Below, piece by piece: positions 24,939 through 34,944 of a stretch of 64,000 bases of DNA. The notes below the pieces were generated by a model that was given only the letters and a program-made list of their open reading frames with translations, did no database searches and was not told the DNA's origin. Numbering within the stretch: the stretch's first letter is position 1; each line of letters starts with the position of its first letter. The position numbers and the translations under genes are program-made. The stretch spans positions 24,796 to 88,795 of the forward strand of contig DASSEV010000086.1 of the NCBI GenBank assembly GCA_035695105.1, read 5' to 3'. Source of the DNA: JAICYJ01 sp035695105. Lineage in GTDB: Bacteria; Actinomycetota; Thermoleophilia; Gaiellales; JAICJC01.

Positions 24939-25981
24939 CGCGTCCAGACCAGCGCCCGGGCATTGTCCGCCGTGATCACGCCCCGCGCCCCGCTGCGGGT
25001 GTCCACCACCACCACTCGGCCGGCCAGCGCGGCCGCCGCGTAGCGTCCGTCCGGGGAGAACGCGAACCCGGCCGCCACCCGCGGCAGGCCGGCCGGCGGC
25101 GGGGGCAGCATCGGCAGCAGCAGGCATCGGTCCCGCACAGCGTCGCGGTACCAGATCCACGCGCCCGCGGGGTCGGCTCCGAGCTCCAGGGCGCCGCCGG
25201 GTATCGCGAAGCTGCGGAAGATACCGTGCCGCCGGTCGACGACGACGATGGCCGACCGCCGGGCGCCACGCACCGCCACCGCGAGGCCGTAGGGCAGCGC
25301 GGCGAGCGCCGTCACCCGGTACCGGCCCGCCCCCGCACCCACCGCGTGGGCGAGCCGTGCGGACAGATGCAGATCGAAGCCGTTCTCGAACACCCTCCGT
25401 CCGTCGGTGGTGAGCAGCGTCTGGGTCGGGGTGAACGACGGGCTGCACCGGTCATGCACGGTACTCGCACGACGCCAGGGCGCCGCCATCACCGCGATGT
25501 GCGGCCCGGCCGGCGCGGTGACGAGGCAGATCGCCGCGAGCAGCGAGTCTGGCGACCAGGCGGCGGGCCCGACCGCCAGTTCGGCGGGGAGCCGCGTCAG
25601 GGCCGTGCGCTGCAGCGAGTGCCCGTCGAGCGACTCGAGCCGCCCGGGCGGAGGCATGGTCGGGGCCTCACGCGGCGCGGCCAGCACCACCGACCCGTCG
25701 GGTGACGGCCACGCCCGGCAGAACCGGCCCGGGGCCCTGTCCACGGCCTGGTGGGCCATGGCGTCCCGGTAGAGCCGGCAGTCGCCCGTCACCCACCACA
25801 GCACCCCTCCCGCGTGCTGCAGGACGGACACGCTGCGCACCGGGGGCGGATGCGTCTCCGACACGCCGATGCCGGCCGGTGGCGACGAGGACGAGACGGC
25901 CAGCAGCACCGCCACCGCACCGCAGAGCGTCGCCAGCGCCGGCCCCCACCGCGTGGCCAGGTGCGCTGCCGGCCCGCGCAT
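24935..25981 (-). CDS. Membrane-anchored or secreted beta-propeller-like protein, unknown function
   Basis: A 348-residue protein with an N-terminal hydrophobic segment after ATRWGP (about residues 14-32) that serves as signal or anchor. Repeated blade-like strands are visible, such as CRAWPSPDGSVVLAAP, AAWSPDSLLAAICLV and AGFAFSPDGRYAAAALAGRVVVVDTRSG, the 'sPDG' pattern of WD40/TolB-like propellers. No enzyme motif was seen. The stop codon TAG (24937-24935) is created where the repeat element begins. It is 8 bases downstream of livF and may be the last gene of the liv operon. Confidence 0.6.
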   Translation of the reverse strand: MRGPAAHLATRWGPALATLCGAVAVLLAVSSSSPPAGIGVSETHPPPVRSVSVLQHAGGVLWWVTGDCRLYRDAMAHQAVDRAPGRFCRAWPSPDGSVVLAAPREAPTMPPPGRLESLDGHSLQRTALTRLPAELAVGPAAWSPDSLLAAICLVTAPAGPHIAVMAAPWRRASTVHDRCSPSFTPTQTLLTTDGRRVFENGFDLHLSARLAHAVGAGAGRYRVTALAALPYGLAVAVRGARRSAIVVVDRRHGIFRSFAIPGGALELGADPAGAWIWYRDAVRDRCLLLPMLPPPPAGLPRVAAGFAFSPDGRYAAAALAGRVVVVDTRSGARGVITADNARALVWTR

Positions 25982-25989
25982 GCCGGAGG

Positions 25990-26751
25990 TCAGCTCACGC
26001 CGAGATAGGCCTTGCGCACCTGGTCGTTGGTGGCAAGCGACTCCGCCCGGTCGCTGAGCGTCACCTTGCCCGTCTCAAGGACGTAGCCGCGGTCGGCGAT
26101 GCCGAGTGCGATCAGGGCGTTCTGCTCGACGAGGAGGATGGTCGTGCCCTCCTTGTTGATCTCCTGGATGATCTCGAAGATCTTGTCGACGAGGATCGGC
26201 GCGAGGCCCATCGACGGCTCGTCCAGCAGCAGCAGCCGCGGGCGCGACATCAGCGCCCGGCCGATCGCGCACATCTGCTGCTCGCCGCCGGACAGCGTGC
26301 CGGCCTGCTGGTTGCGCCGCTCGCCCAGCCGCGGGAACAGCGTGTAGACGTGCTCGATGTCCGTGTCGATCTCGGACTGGTCCTCGCGGTTGAACGCCCC
26401 CATGTCGAGGTTCTCGCGCACGCTCATGCGGGGGAACAGGCGCCGGCCCTCGGGGGACTGGGCGATCCCGAGCTTGACGATCTCGTGGGGCCGCTCCGAC
26501 TGGATCTCGCGGCCGTCGAACCTGATCGTCCCGTACTTCGGGCGCGTCAGGCCCTGGATCGAGCGCAGCGTCGTCGACTTGCCCGCCCCGTTCGCGCCGA
26601 TCAGGGTCACGATCTCGCCCTGGTCGACGGTCAGCGACAGCCCCTTCACCGCCTCGATCCTGCCGTAGAACGTGCGCACGCCGTCCAGCTCCAGCAGCGG
26701 CTGGGTCGTTGCCGGCGGGGTCGGCTGCGGCGCCTCCGCGGTGTCTGTCAC
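25990..26751 (-). CDS. livF: Branched-chain amino-acid-type ABC transporter ATPase LivF
   Basis: A 253-residue ATPase: Walker A GANGAGKSTT, Q-loop region GIAQSPEGRRLFPRMSV (the LivF-specific SPEGR block), signature LSGGEQQMCAIGRALM, Walker B LLLLDEPSMGLAP, switch VEQNA. About 20 extra Pro/Thr-rich residues precede the usual N-terminus. GTG 26751 overlaps the livG stop (GTGA). Substrate class of HAAT transporters includes branched-chain and other amino acids, amides or urea. Confidence 0.93.
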   Translation of the reverse strand: MTDTAEAPQPTPPATTQPLLELDGVRTFYGRIEAVKGLSLTVDQGEIVTLIGANGAGKSTTLRSIQGLTRPKYGTIRFDGREIQSERPHEIVKLGIAQSPEGRRLFPRMSVRENLDMGAFNREDQSEIDTDIEHVYTLFPRLGERRNQQAGTLSGGEQQMCAIGRALMSRPRLLLLDEPSMGLAPILVDKIFEIIQEINKEGTTILLVEQNALIALGIADRGYVLETGKVTLSDRAESLATNDQVRKAYLGVS

Positions 26752-27563
26752 GCCCGCGCCGCCCCGTGCCCGGCCGTCCCGGCCGCGCCGCTGCCGAGGT
26801 ACGCCTCGATCACGCGGTCGTTCTCCTGGATCTCGAGCGGCGCGCCCTCGGCGATCTTCTCGCCGTGGTCGAGCACCGTGATCCGCTCCGACACCCCCAT
26901 CACGACCTTCATGTCGTGCTCGATCAGGAGGATGGTCAGCCCGCGCTCGTCGCGCAGCCGCGACACGAACGTCGTGAAGTCGGCTGACTCCTGAGGGTTC
27001 ATGCCGGCCGTGGGCTCGTCCAGCAGGAGCAGCTTCGGCTCGGTGGCCAGCGCCCGCGCCACCTCCAGCCGTCGCTGGTCGCCGTAGGAGAGGTTCATCG
27101 CGTACTCGTCGTCGACGCGCTCGGGCACCTGGCAGTAGCGCAGCAGCTCCCGCGCCTTGGCGAACGCCTCGCGCTCCTCGCGCTTGATGCCCGGCGTGTG
27201 CAGGATGCTGCGCAGGATGCCGCCCCGCAGGCGCGTGTGCATCCCGACCAGGACGTTCTCCACGGCCGTCATCGTCTGGAATAGCCTGATGTTCTGGAAC
27301 GTGCGGCCCACGCCCAGCTTCGTGATCGTGTGCGCCGGCAGGCCGCCCACGTCGCGCCCGGCGAACAGGATCTCGCCGGCGGTCGGCTTGTAGGCGCCGG
27401 TGAGCATGTTGAAGAACGTGGTCTTGCCCGCGCCGTTCGGCCCGATCAGGCTGACGATGCTCTTCTCCGGCACGATGAAATCGATGTCGCTGCACGCGAC
27501 GAGGCCGCCGAACTCCTTGCGTGCTGCGCGCGTCTCGAGGATCGGCGGCCCGTCCAGGCTCAC
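26748..27563 (-). CDS. livG: Branched-chain amino-acid-type ABC transporter ATPase LivG
   Basis: A 271-residue ATPase: Walker A GPNGAGKTTF, the LivG block GVGRTFQNIRLFQTMTAVENV, signature LSYGDQRRLEVARALA, Walker B LLLLDEPTAGMNP, switch IEHDMKVVM. It pairs with LivF. GTG 27563 overlaps the livM stop by 4 bases. The C-terminus carries a short Ala/Gly-rich tail. Confidence 0.93.
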   Translation of the reverse strand: MSLDGPPILETRAARKEFGGLVACSDIDFIVPEKSIVSLIGPNGAGKTTFFNMLTGAYKPTAGEILFAGRDVGGLPAHTITKLGVGRTFQNIRLFQTMTAVENVLVGMHTRLRGGILRSILHTPGIKREEREAFAKARELLRYCQVPERVDDEYAMNLSYGDQRRLEVARALATEPKLLLLDEPTAGMNPQESADFTTFVSRLRDERGLTILLIEHDMKVVMGVSERITVLDHGEKIAEGAPLEIQENDRVIEAYLGSGAAGTAGHGAARA

Positions 27564-28728
27564 GCCGCGACCCCGGCCGTCTCGGCCTCCTCGCGGATGA
27601 CGTCGAACTCGGCTTTGCGTCTGGCGCTCGGGATCAGCCCCTGCGGGCGGAACAGCATCATCAGGACGATGATCAGCCCGAACAGCCCGGCCTCGTACTT
27701 CGTGATCTCGATGTTCGTGCCGAACGTCGAGTTGATCTGGTTCCCGATGGCGCCCAGCCCCTGCTGGTTCAGGTAGGACAGCACCGCGGCCCCCAGGCAG
27801 ACGCCCCAGACGTTGCCCATGCCGCCGAGGATCACCATCGCCAGCACCAGCGTGGAGATGTAGAGCTTGAAGTTGTCGGGGATGGCACCGCCCTGATAGA
27901 CGCCGTAGAAGCAGCCGGCGGCGCCGCCGAAGAAGGCGCCGCTGGCGTAGGCCCAGGTCTTCACCCGCATCAGCGGCACGCCCATCGCCGCGGCCGCGAT
28001 CTCGTCCTCGCGCAGCGCCACCCACGCCCGGCCGAGCCGTGAGTCGCGCAGCCGGATCGAGCAGAACACGGTGACCGCCACCAGCAGCAGCCCGACCCGG
28101 TAGTACCAGATGTCCAGGTTCGCGGTGAGCAGGAAGTTGTCGGGCAGGAACGGGAAGATGCTGTGGGCGTACTTGAACCCCATCGGGTCGATCGGCGTGA
28201 TGCCGGCGACGCCGTTGGTCACGTTCTGGCCGAACAGCTGGTCGCCGTTACGCACGACCTGCGGGATGATCTCGCCGAACCCGAGCGTGACCAGCGCCAG
28301 GTAATCGCCGCGCAGGCGCAGCGTCGGCAGGCCGATCATCACGCCCAGCATCGCGGCGAACAGCGCCGCCACCGCCAGCAGGATCCAGATCGAGACGTGG
28401 ATGCCGATGGCGTTGCCCTGCACGCCAACGGCGCCGAAGACGAAGTGGTGCGTCGCGAACTGGTCGCTCGCGAACCACCCGGCCACGTAGCTTCCGGCCG
28501 CGTAGAAGGCGACGTAGCCGAGGTCGAGCAGGCCGGCGTAGCCGACCACCATGTTGAGGCCGACGGCCATCGTCACGAACACGGTCATGACCACGGCGGT
28601 GCTGAGCGTCGGGATCAGCTGGCTCGTGCCGAGCTGCAGGTAGTACTCCGGGTAGAGCACCACCAGCGGGATGATGATCGCGGGCAGCACGAACCGCTGC
28701 AGCCGCTTGGGGATGTGGAGGCGATCCA

Positions 28729-28732
<4 letters not shown>
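27560..28732 (-). CDS. livM: Branched-chain amino-acid-type ABC transporter permease LivM
   Basis: A 390-residue permease with eight or more membrane helices. The family motif GYAGLLDLGYVAFYAAGSYV and the coupling-loop sequence LGRAWVALREDEIAAAAMGV followed by VKTWAYASGAFFGGAAG identify LivM. ATG 28732 overlaps the livH stop (ATGA). A longer frame upstream is a shadow of livH. Confidence 0.93.
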
Positions 28733-29781
<1,049 letters not shown>

Positions 29782-29802
29782 GGCGATGCTCCCCCGGCCG
29801 GT

Positions 29803-31128
29803 TCAGCCGCCGCTGCTGATCTGCTGGACCAGCGCCGGATCGGGGTTGACCACCTGGTAGGTGGCGAACTGCCCGTTCTTCCCGATGCCGATGGTGAACT
29901 GCTGCTGGCCCACGATGTCGCCCTGCGGGCCGATCTGGAACGAGCCCAGGATGCCATTGGTGATCTTCATCCCGAACACGTTCTTGTTCACCGACTGGCG
30001 AGTGCCGTCGGACTCGGCGATCGCCTTCAGCAGCACCTGCGCGGTCTGCGCCGCGTAGGCCGTGTAGGGCTGCACCACCGAGACGCCGTACTTCGCCTTG
30101 AAGGCGTCGATGAACTGCTTGCCCGCGCCCACCAGCTTGTCGGCCGGGACGCCGGCGTTGCTCACGTACATGCCCTCACCCGCGGCACCGGCCGATCCCT
30201 GACCGGTCAGCGTGGAGCTGAGGAAGAACCCGTCAGGCGCGATCAGCTTGACGCCGGTGTTCGGGCCGAGCACGGCGACCTTGTCCTTGATCAGCTGGCC
30301 GCCGTTGGAGCAGATCAGGCCGCCCAGGAAGATCGCGTCCGGGTTGGCCGCCTTGATCTTCGTCATCAGCGCCTGGTAATTGGCCGCCTTCGGATCCCAG
30401 GAGTCGCGCCCGACCACGGTCAGGCCGAGGGCCTTCGCCGCCTTCTCGAAGAAGTCGGCAACGCCGACGCCGTAGGACTCCTTGTCGTCCAGCACGTACA
30501 CCTTCTTGGCACCCAGGTTCTTCGCGAGGGTGGCATCCACCGCGCCCTGCGAGTTGTCCACGGCGACGACACGCGCGTACGTGCGCACGCCGGTCGGGTA
30601 GTACTTCTCGGGCTCACCCGGCTCGCCGCTCGGCTGCGTGAGGCCGAGGTTCGTGTTCGCCGCGCTGATCTCGACGAGGCCGACGCGGTTCAGCACCGGC
30701 ACCTCGAGCTTCGCGCACGGCGAGTTGAGCGTGCCCAGCACGCCGATCACGCTCGGATCGCGGCTGTAGGCCTGGGCGTTCGAGCTGCACGTGGCCGGGT
30801 CGTAGGAACCCGCCTGCGCGGTCGAGTCGTCGCAGTCCTGGTACTGCACGGTGTACTTGCCGGCCTTGTAATGGGCCTGCTGCAGCACCATGTTGATGGC
30901 CTCGCTCATCTGATCCGTCTGGATCTTGTTCGAGCCCTGCCGCGGCAGGTCGGACACGATCGTGAACTGTCCCTTGCCAACGGGCGCATGACAGGTCGAG
31001 ATGTTGACCGGCGCGCCGGCGTTTCCGCCGCCTCCGCCGGAGCTACTGCTCCCGCTGCCGCAGCCCGCGGCGATTGCGAGAGCGAGGCATGCAACGATCG
31101 GTATGGCTCGCATCCCAAGCCTCCCCAT
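29803..31128 (-). CDS. livK: Periplasmic-type binding lipoprotein of the Liv transporter
   Basis: A 441-residue receptor-family binding protein. The lipobox AIAAGC places the modified Cys at 23, followed by a Gly/Ser tether. The ligand-binding fold is seen in QMSEAINMVLQQAHYKAG, VIGVLGTLNSPCAKLEVPVL, and AKKVYVLDDKESYGVGVADFF. ATG 31128 has a strong Shine-Dalgarno (GGAGGG) upstream. First gene of livKHMGF. Five Cys residues in the N-terminal half (STCHA, QDCDD, TCSSN, SPCAK) suggest disulfide bonds. The ligand cannot be read from sequence. Confidence 0.92.
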   Translation of the reverse strand: MGRLGMRAIPIVACLALAIAAGCGSGSSSSGGGGGNAGAPVNISTCHAPVGKGQFTIVSDLPRQGSNKIQTDQMSEAINMVLQQAHYKAGKYTVQYQDCDDSTAQAGSYDPATCSSNAQAYSRDPSVIGVLGTLNSPCAKLEVPVLNRVGLVEISAANTNLGLTQPSGEPGEPEKYYPTGVRTYARVVAVDNSQGAVDATLAKNLGAKKVYVLDDKESYGVGVADFFEKAAKALGLTVVGRDSWDPKAANYQALMTKIKAANPDAIFLGGLICSNGGQLIKDKVAVLGPNTGVKLIAPDGFFLSSTLTGQGSAGAAGEGMYVSNAGVPADKLVGAGKQFIDAFKAKYGVSVVQPYTAYAAQTAQVLLKAIAESDGTRQSVNKNVFGMKITNGILGSFQIGPQGDIVGQQQFTIGIGKNGQFATYQVVNPDPALVQQISSGG

Positions 31129-31200
31129 CACACGTCCCTCCAAGTGGTCGTAGGTGATGCGGCGGGGGGTTCAGCTCGCTCGCCGCGTTGGCGACTGTCG

Positions 31201-31229
31201 TTTCTACCATCCCCGAACAGCGAGAGCAA
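31201..31229 (-). promoter_or_regulatory. livK: Probable promoter of the liv operon
   Basis: Minus strand TTGCTC (31229-31224), 17-base spacer, TAGAAA (31206-31201): four and five of six bases match the vegetative -35 and -10 consensus respectively. It lies 73 bases upstream of the livK start, leaving a leader of about 65 bases. Confidence 0.5.
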
Positions 31230-31321
31230 TACCTTGACGCGGATATCGGACGACATCCATCCGCGCTCCTGACAGCCCTCCTGCCGCGTCGTGCCCGTCG
31301 CGCCGGGATCGGGCTGAGGGG

Positions 31322-32725
31322 CTAGAGCCGCTCGGCCAGCGGCAGCGCGCGGTGCGCCCGCGGCGGCACCAGGAAGGCCTGGCGGTGCGTCGTGATCAGC
31401 ACCGAGTTGATGCCCTGGCCCGGGTCGCGCGGCGCGAGCGGCGTGCGCACGCCACCGGGCAGGATGCCGTCCATCGCCAGCCGGTTGCGGTGAAAGTCGT
31501 CGCTGGTCGGGTTGAACACCACGAAGTGCAGGCCCGCGGCCGGGTCGGCCTGCATCCGGTCCCGCTGCGGATCGTCGCTCCACGCGAACGGGTTGTCGAG
31601 CGTGTTGAAGTCCGCCCGCTGCGGAACGGCCGTTCCCTTCGCGTAGCGAGTGCCATCGGCGCCGACCGCGTCCACCCGCAGGCGGGAGGTCGTCTGGATC
31701 GCGGGGCTGTGGCCGACCCGCGCCGTGCTGTGTGCGACGCGCACGATGGCCGGGACGGTGCTGACGTCCTGCGGCCCCTCCGACACGGTGAGCGTCCCCG
31801 GCGGCACGTCGCGCCCCGGCCCGAACACGGTGGCGGCCCGCTGGCCGTGGTCGAAGGTCAAGTACCAGCTCTCAAGATCCTCGAAGATGTGGGAGACGCT
31901 CATCACGGTGCCGTGCCGGAAGTAGCCGTCCGAACCGCCGTCCGAGTATCCGAGCGTCTCGATGTTCGCGATCCGCCCCGGCCCGAGCGCGGCGCGCTGG
32001 GTGGAGGTGAAGCCGAGGAACAGCTCGGCCTGCTCGGGGATCAGCTCGGCGCCCGGCACGCTCGCCGCCTCGGCGAGCGTACGCGGCAGCGCCCGGCCGC
32101 CGTCGAACCCGCCGCCGACGAATCCTCGCCTGATGGTCGTCGGGTGCCACAGCGAGAGCCCCGTCACCAGCCGTTCGTGCGCGCTTCGGAGATTGGCCGG
32201 GATGTCGCTCCGCAGCAGCAGCACCGCGTCGTGGCCCTCGAGCACCACGCCCGGGGGGTCGCTCGGGAAGCGGATGGCGTCGAGCAGGACGGGCATCGTG
32301 CGGCCGGAGGCCTGCGACGCGCGCCGGTCGACCGGCATCATTGTCCGGCTCGGGCCGGGCACGTGCTCGCGGAAGTACGGCAGGCCCCAGCCGACGGTCA
32401 CGCCCAGGCCGGCCGGGGTCGGCGCGTACTCGGCGTCGAGCTGCGACAGCGCCGCCTCGAGCTCCCGCTGCGCGTCGCGCAGGTCGGCGCGGCCTTGCGC
32501 CGCCAGCCGGAACGTCACCAGCTCGTGGTGCAGCGGCGGCACGACGACCTCGACGTCGTTGTCGACGACAACCCGCAGCCCCTGCAGCAGGTGCTGTTCG
32601 GGGGTGCGCGGCCCCGCGGCCGGCCGCGCCGGAGCGCGGCCGACGCGCTCCGCCAGCTCGTAGAGGCCCGCCGCCGCAAGCGTCGTCGCGCCGGCGCCGG
32701 CCAGCAGCTGCCTGCGCGTCAGCAT
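31322..32725 (-). CDS. Tat-exported protein, distant DyP-peroxidase-like
   Basis: A 467-residue protein opening MLTRRQLLAGAGATTLAAAGLYEL, a clear twin-arginine signal. The rest has features reminiscent of dye-decolourising peroxidases and related Tat proteins: FLGFTSTQRAALGP, NIETLGYSDGGSDGYFRHGT, and an Arg-rich C-terminus ending TTHRQAFLVPPRAHRALPL. I could not locate with certainty the GXXDG motif and proximal His needed for haem peroxidase activity. It starts 1 base after the stop of the lipoprotein gene, so the two are co-expressed at the cell surface. Confidence 0.5.
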   Translation of the reverse strand: MLTRRQLLAGAGATTLAAAGLYELAERVGRAPARPAAGPRTPEQHLLQGLRVVVDNDVEVVVPPLHHELVTFRLAAQGRADLRDAQRELEAALSQLDAEYAPTPAGLGVTVGWGLPYFREHVPGPSRTMMPVDRRASQASGRTMPVLLDAIRFPSDPPGVVLEGHDAVLLLRSDIPANLRSAHERLVTGLSLWHPTTIRRGFVGGGFDGGRALPRTLAEAASVPGAELIPEQAELFLGFTSTQRAALGPGRIANIETLGYSDGGSDGYFRHGTVMSVSHIFEDLESWYLTFDHGQRAATVFGPGRDVPPGTLTVSEGPQDVSTVPAIVRVAHSTARVGHSPAIQTTSRLRVDAVGADGTRYAKGTAVPQRADFNTLDNPFAWSDDPQRDRMQADPAAGLHFVVFNPTSDDFHRNRLAMDGILPGGVRTPLAPRDPGQGINSVLITTHRQAFLVPPRAHRALPLAERL

Positions 32726-32726
32726 C

Positions 32727-33374
32727 TCAAGAGGCCGCGTCGACCGTCACCAGGTTCTGCAGCATCCGGTGGAGGTCGGCCTTCACCTGCGTCACTCCGA
32801 GCGGCGCGGCGACGTGCTGGCTGATCGTGTACAGCGAGCCCGCGTGGCGCCAGGCGTAGAGCAGATGCCACTGATCCGCGCCCTGGTTGACGGTGTAGAG
32901 CGTCGCGTGCACGTCGCCCACGGTGATCGTGCCGTGCGGGTCGGCGAAGCACGGCACCCGGTGCCGGGCGGATGCGGAGCTCCCCGATCCGGTCAGCACG
33001 CAGGTCGGGATCGTCGTGCGGTTGGGGTACCCGCGCAGGATGACGTGCACCTCGCCGGTCTGCGCCTCGGCCCAGATCCAGCTGACCAGGTAGCTGCCGT
33101 CCCGGGAGAAGGCCACGGTGGCGTTCTCGGCGCCGGGGGTGTCGCCGCGGTCGATCGTCGGCTCGAGCGGGCTGGGCAGCCAGGCCGGGCAGTACACCGG
33201 GATCCCCGCCCGGCGCGACACCTGCCGCCAGCCCACCACGGCGCTCGCCGGACACCGGGTCACGGCCGCCGATGCATTCGGCTGCCCGGCATCGCCGCCA
33301 CCGCAGGCGGCCGCGCCGGCGGCGATCGCCGCCACCAGGGCGAGCACGAGCAGGGAGGACGCGCGGACGTTCAC
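32727..33374 (-). CDS. Predicted lipoprotein, unknown function
   Basis: A 215-residue protein with a hydrophobic signal ending in GAAAC (Cys24) and a GGGDAGQ tether. The mature part has Cys residues (TRCPASA, VYCPAWL, PTCVLTG, VPCFADP) likely forming disulfides and a compact beta-rich pattern, AFSRDGSYLVSWIWAE and TVNQGADQWHLLYAWRHAG. No family recognised. GTG 33374 start lies 13 bases after the double-ATPase stop; it is coupled to the Tat protein downstream. Confidence 0.7.
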   Translation of the reverse strand: MNVRASSLLVLALVAAIAAGAAACGGGDAGQPNASAAVTRCPASAVVGWRQVSRRAGIPVYCPAWLPSPLEPTIDRGDTPGAENATVAFSRDGSYLVSWIWAEAQTGEVHVILRGYPNRTTIPTCVLTGSGSSASARHRVPCFADPHGTITVGDVHATLYTVNQGADQWHLLYAWRHAGSLYTISQHVAAPLGVTQVKADLHRMLQNLVTVDAAS

Positions 33375-33387
33375 GGCCGGACGAATG

Positions 33388-34944
33388 CTACCGCCCGCCC
33401 CCTCCGCGGGCCGCGTCCGCGGCGGCTGCGAGCTCGTCGAGCAGCAGCCGCTCACCGGCGAGCTCGACCACGAGCGGGTCGTGCGTCGCGCAGACGACCG
33501 CCGCGGCGTGGACGGCCGCCGCCTCCGCCAGCAGCGCCGCAACCGACTCCGCGTTCGCCTGGTCGAGCCGCGAGGTGGGCTCGTCCATCAGCACCAGATC
33601 GGCTCCTGTCGCGAGCGCCCGGGCGATCGCCACCCGCTGCCGCTCGCCGGCGGACAGGCGTGAGGCGTGCTGGTCGAGGCGCGCCTCGAGCCCGATCTGT
33701 GCGAGCGCGGCTCGGGCGCGCTGATCGGCCGCCTGCTCGTCGACGCCCCGCAGCGTCAGCGTGAACGCGACGTTCTCGGCCGCGCTGAGGAAGCCGACCA
33801 GGCCGGGCTCCTGCCCGACGTAGGCGACGGACGACCGGCGCAGCCGGGCCAGGCCGGCGCGGTCGAGCCCCGAGAGCGGCACGTCGAGCACGCGCACCTC
33901 CCCGGCGTCCGGCCGCTCGAGGCCGGCCAGCATGGCGAGCAGCGTGCTCTTGCCGGAGCCGGAACGGCCGACCACGGCGCTCATCACGCCGCGCCGGAAG
34001 GTCGTGCGCAGCTCCTCGAACACCGTGCGCCGCCCGTACGCCTTGCTCACACCGGCGAGCGCCGCCACCTCCGCTCCGGCCGGCCGCGGCGCCGGCGCCG
34101 GCAGCGGCACCGGCGCAGCGACGTCCGCGTCGGGCAGCAGCACGATGCCCTCGGGGCCTTCCTCCGCTCGAACGTGCGTGGTGATGCCGAAGCGCTCCCG
34201 CAGCTCCTCGGGGAGGTGCACCCAGCCGCCGTGGCCCACGACCAGCGATGGCCGGCCCGCGCGCCACTCCTCGCTGAGGCGGCCGTCGCGGATCCGCACC
34301 GTCCGGTCGGCGATCTCCGTCGCACCGCTGTCGTGGCTCACGATCACCGCCGTCGTCCCGTCTGCCGCTGCGAGCTCGCGTATCAGCCGGTAGACGGTTC
34401 CGGCGTTCGCCCGGTCGAGCTCGCCCGACGGCTCGTCCGCCAGCAGCACCCGTGGACGGTGCGCGAGCGCCGCGCACACCGCAACGCGCTGCTGCTCGCC
34501 GCCCGACAGCCTGCCGGGGAGCATGTCCGCCGCTCCGTCGAGGCCGACCGCCGCGAGCAGCTCCGCCGCCCGGCGCCGCCGCTGATCGCGGTCGACGCCG
34601 CGCAGCCTGAGCTGAAGCGCAACGATGTCGCCGCACCGCATGTCCGGCGGCAGCGCCCGTGAGTAATGCTGGTCGACCATCCCCAGCAGGCGCGCCCGGT
34701 AGTCGGACGCGGCGCGTCCGCGCAGGCTGCCGAGATCGTGGCCCGCGACGTTCGCGGTGCCGGCCGAGATCGGCTCGAGCGCGGCCAGGATGCGAAGCAG
34801 CGTGCTCTTGCCTGCGCCGCTCGGGCCGAGGATGACCACCACCTCGCCGTCCTCCACCGACAACGTCAGCCCCTGCAGCGCCGCCGCGTCGCCCTCCGCG
34901 GTGCGGTGGATCCGGAACAGGTCGCGGACGTCGATAACTCTCAC
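33388..34944 (-). CDS. ABC transporter with two fused LolD/MacB-type ATPase domains
   Basis: A 518-residue protein with two complete nucleotide-binding domains. Domain 1: Walker A GPSGAGKSTL, signature LSGGEQQRVAVCAAL, Walker B VLLADEPSGELD. A linker (about 220-300) with WVHLPEELRERFGI resembles a small antitoxin-like or regulatory module. Domain 2: Walker A GRSGSGKSTL, signature LSAGERQRVAIARAL (Ala for Gly), Walker B LVLMDEPTSRLD. Both resemble ATPases that drive FtsX-type permeases. GTG 34944 overlaps the permease stop (GTGA). Such systems move lipoproteins, peptides or antibiotics, or transmit signals to cell-wall enzymes. Confidence 0.88.
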   Translation of the reverse strand: MRVIDVRDLFRIHRTAEGDAAALQGLTLSVEDGEVVVILGPSGAGKSTLLRILAALEPISAGTANVAGHDLGSLRGRAASDYRARLLGMVDQHYSRALPPDMRCGDIVALQLRLRGVDRDQRRRRAAELLAAVGLDGAADMLPGRLSGGEQQRVAVCAALAHRPRVLLADEPSGELDRANAGTVYRLIRELAAADGTTAVIVSHDSGATEIADRTVRIRDGRLSEEWRAGRPSLVVGHGGWVHLPEELRERFGITTHVRAEEGPEGIVLLPDADVAAPVPLPAPAPRPAGAEVAALAGVSKAYGRRTVFEELRTTFRRGVMSAVVGRSGSGKSTLLAMLAGLERPDAGEVRVLDVPLSGLDRAGLARLRRSSVAYVGQEPGLVGFLSAAENVAFTLTLRGVDEQAADQRARAALAQIGLEARLDQHASRLSAGERQRVAIARALATGADLVLMDEPTSRLDQANAESVAALLAEAAAVHAAAVVCATHDPLVVELAGERLLLDELAAAADAARGGGGR

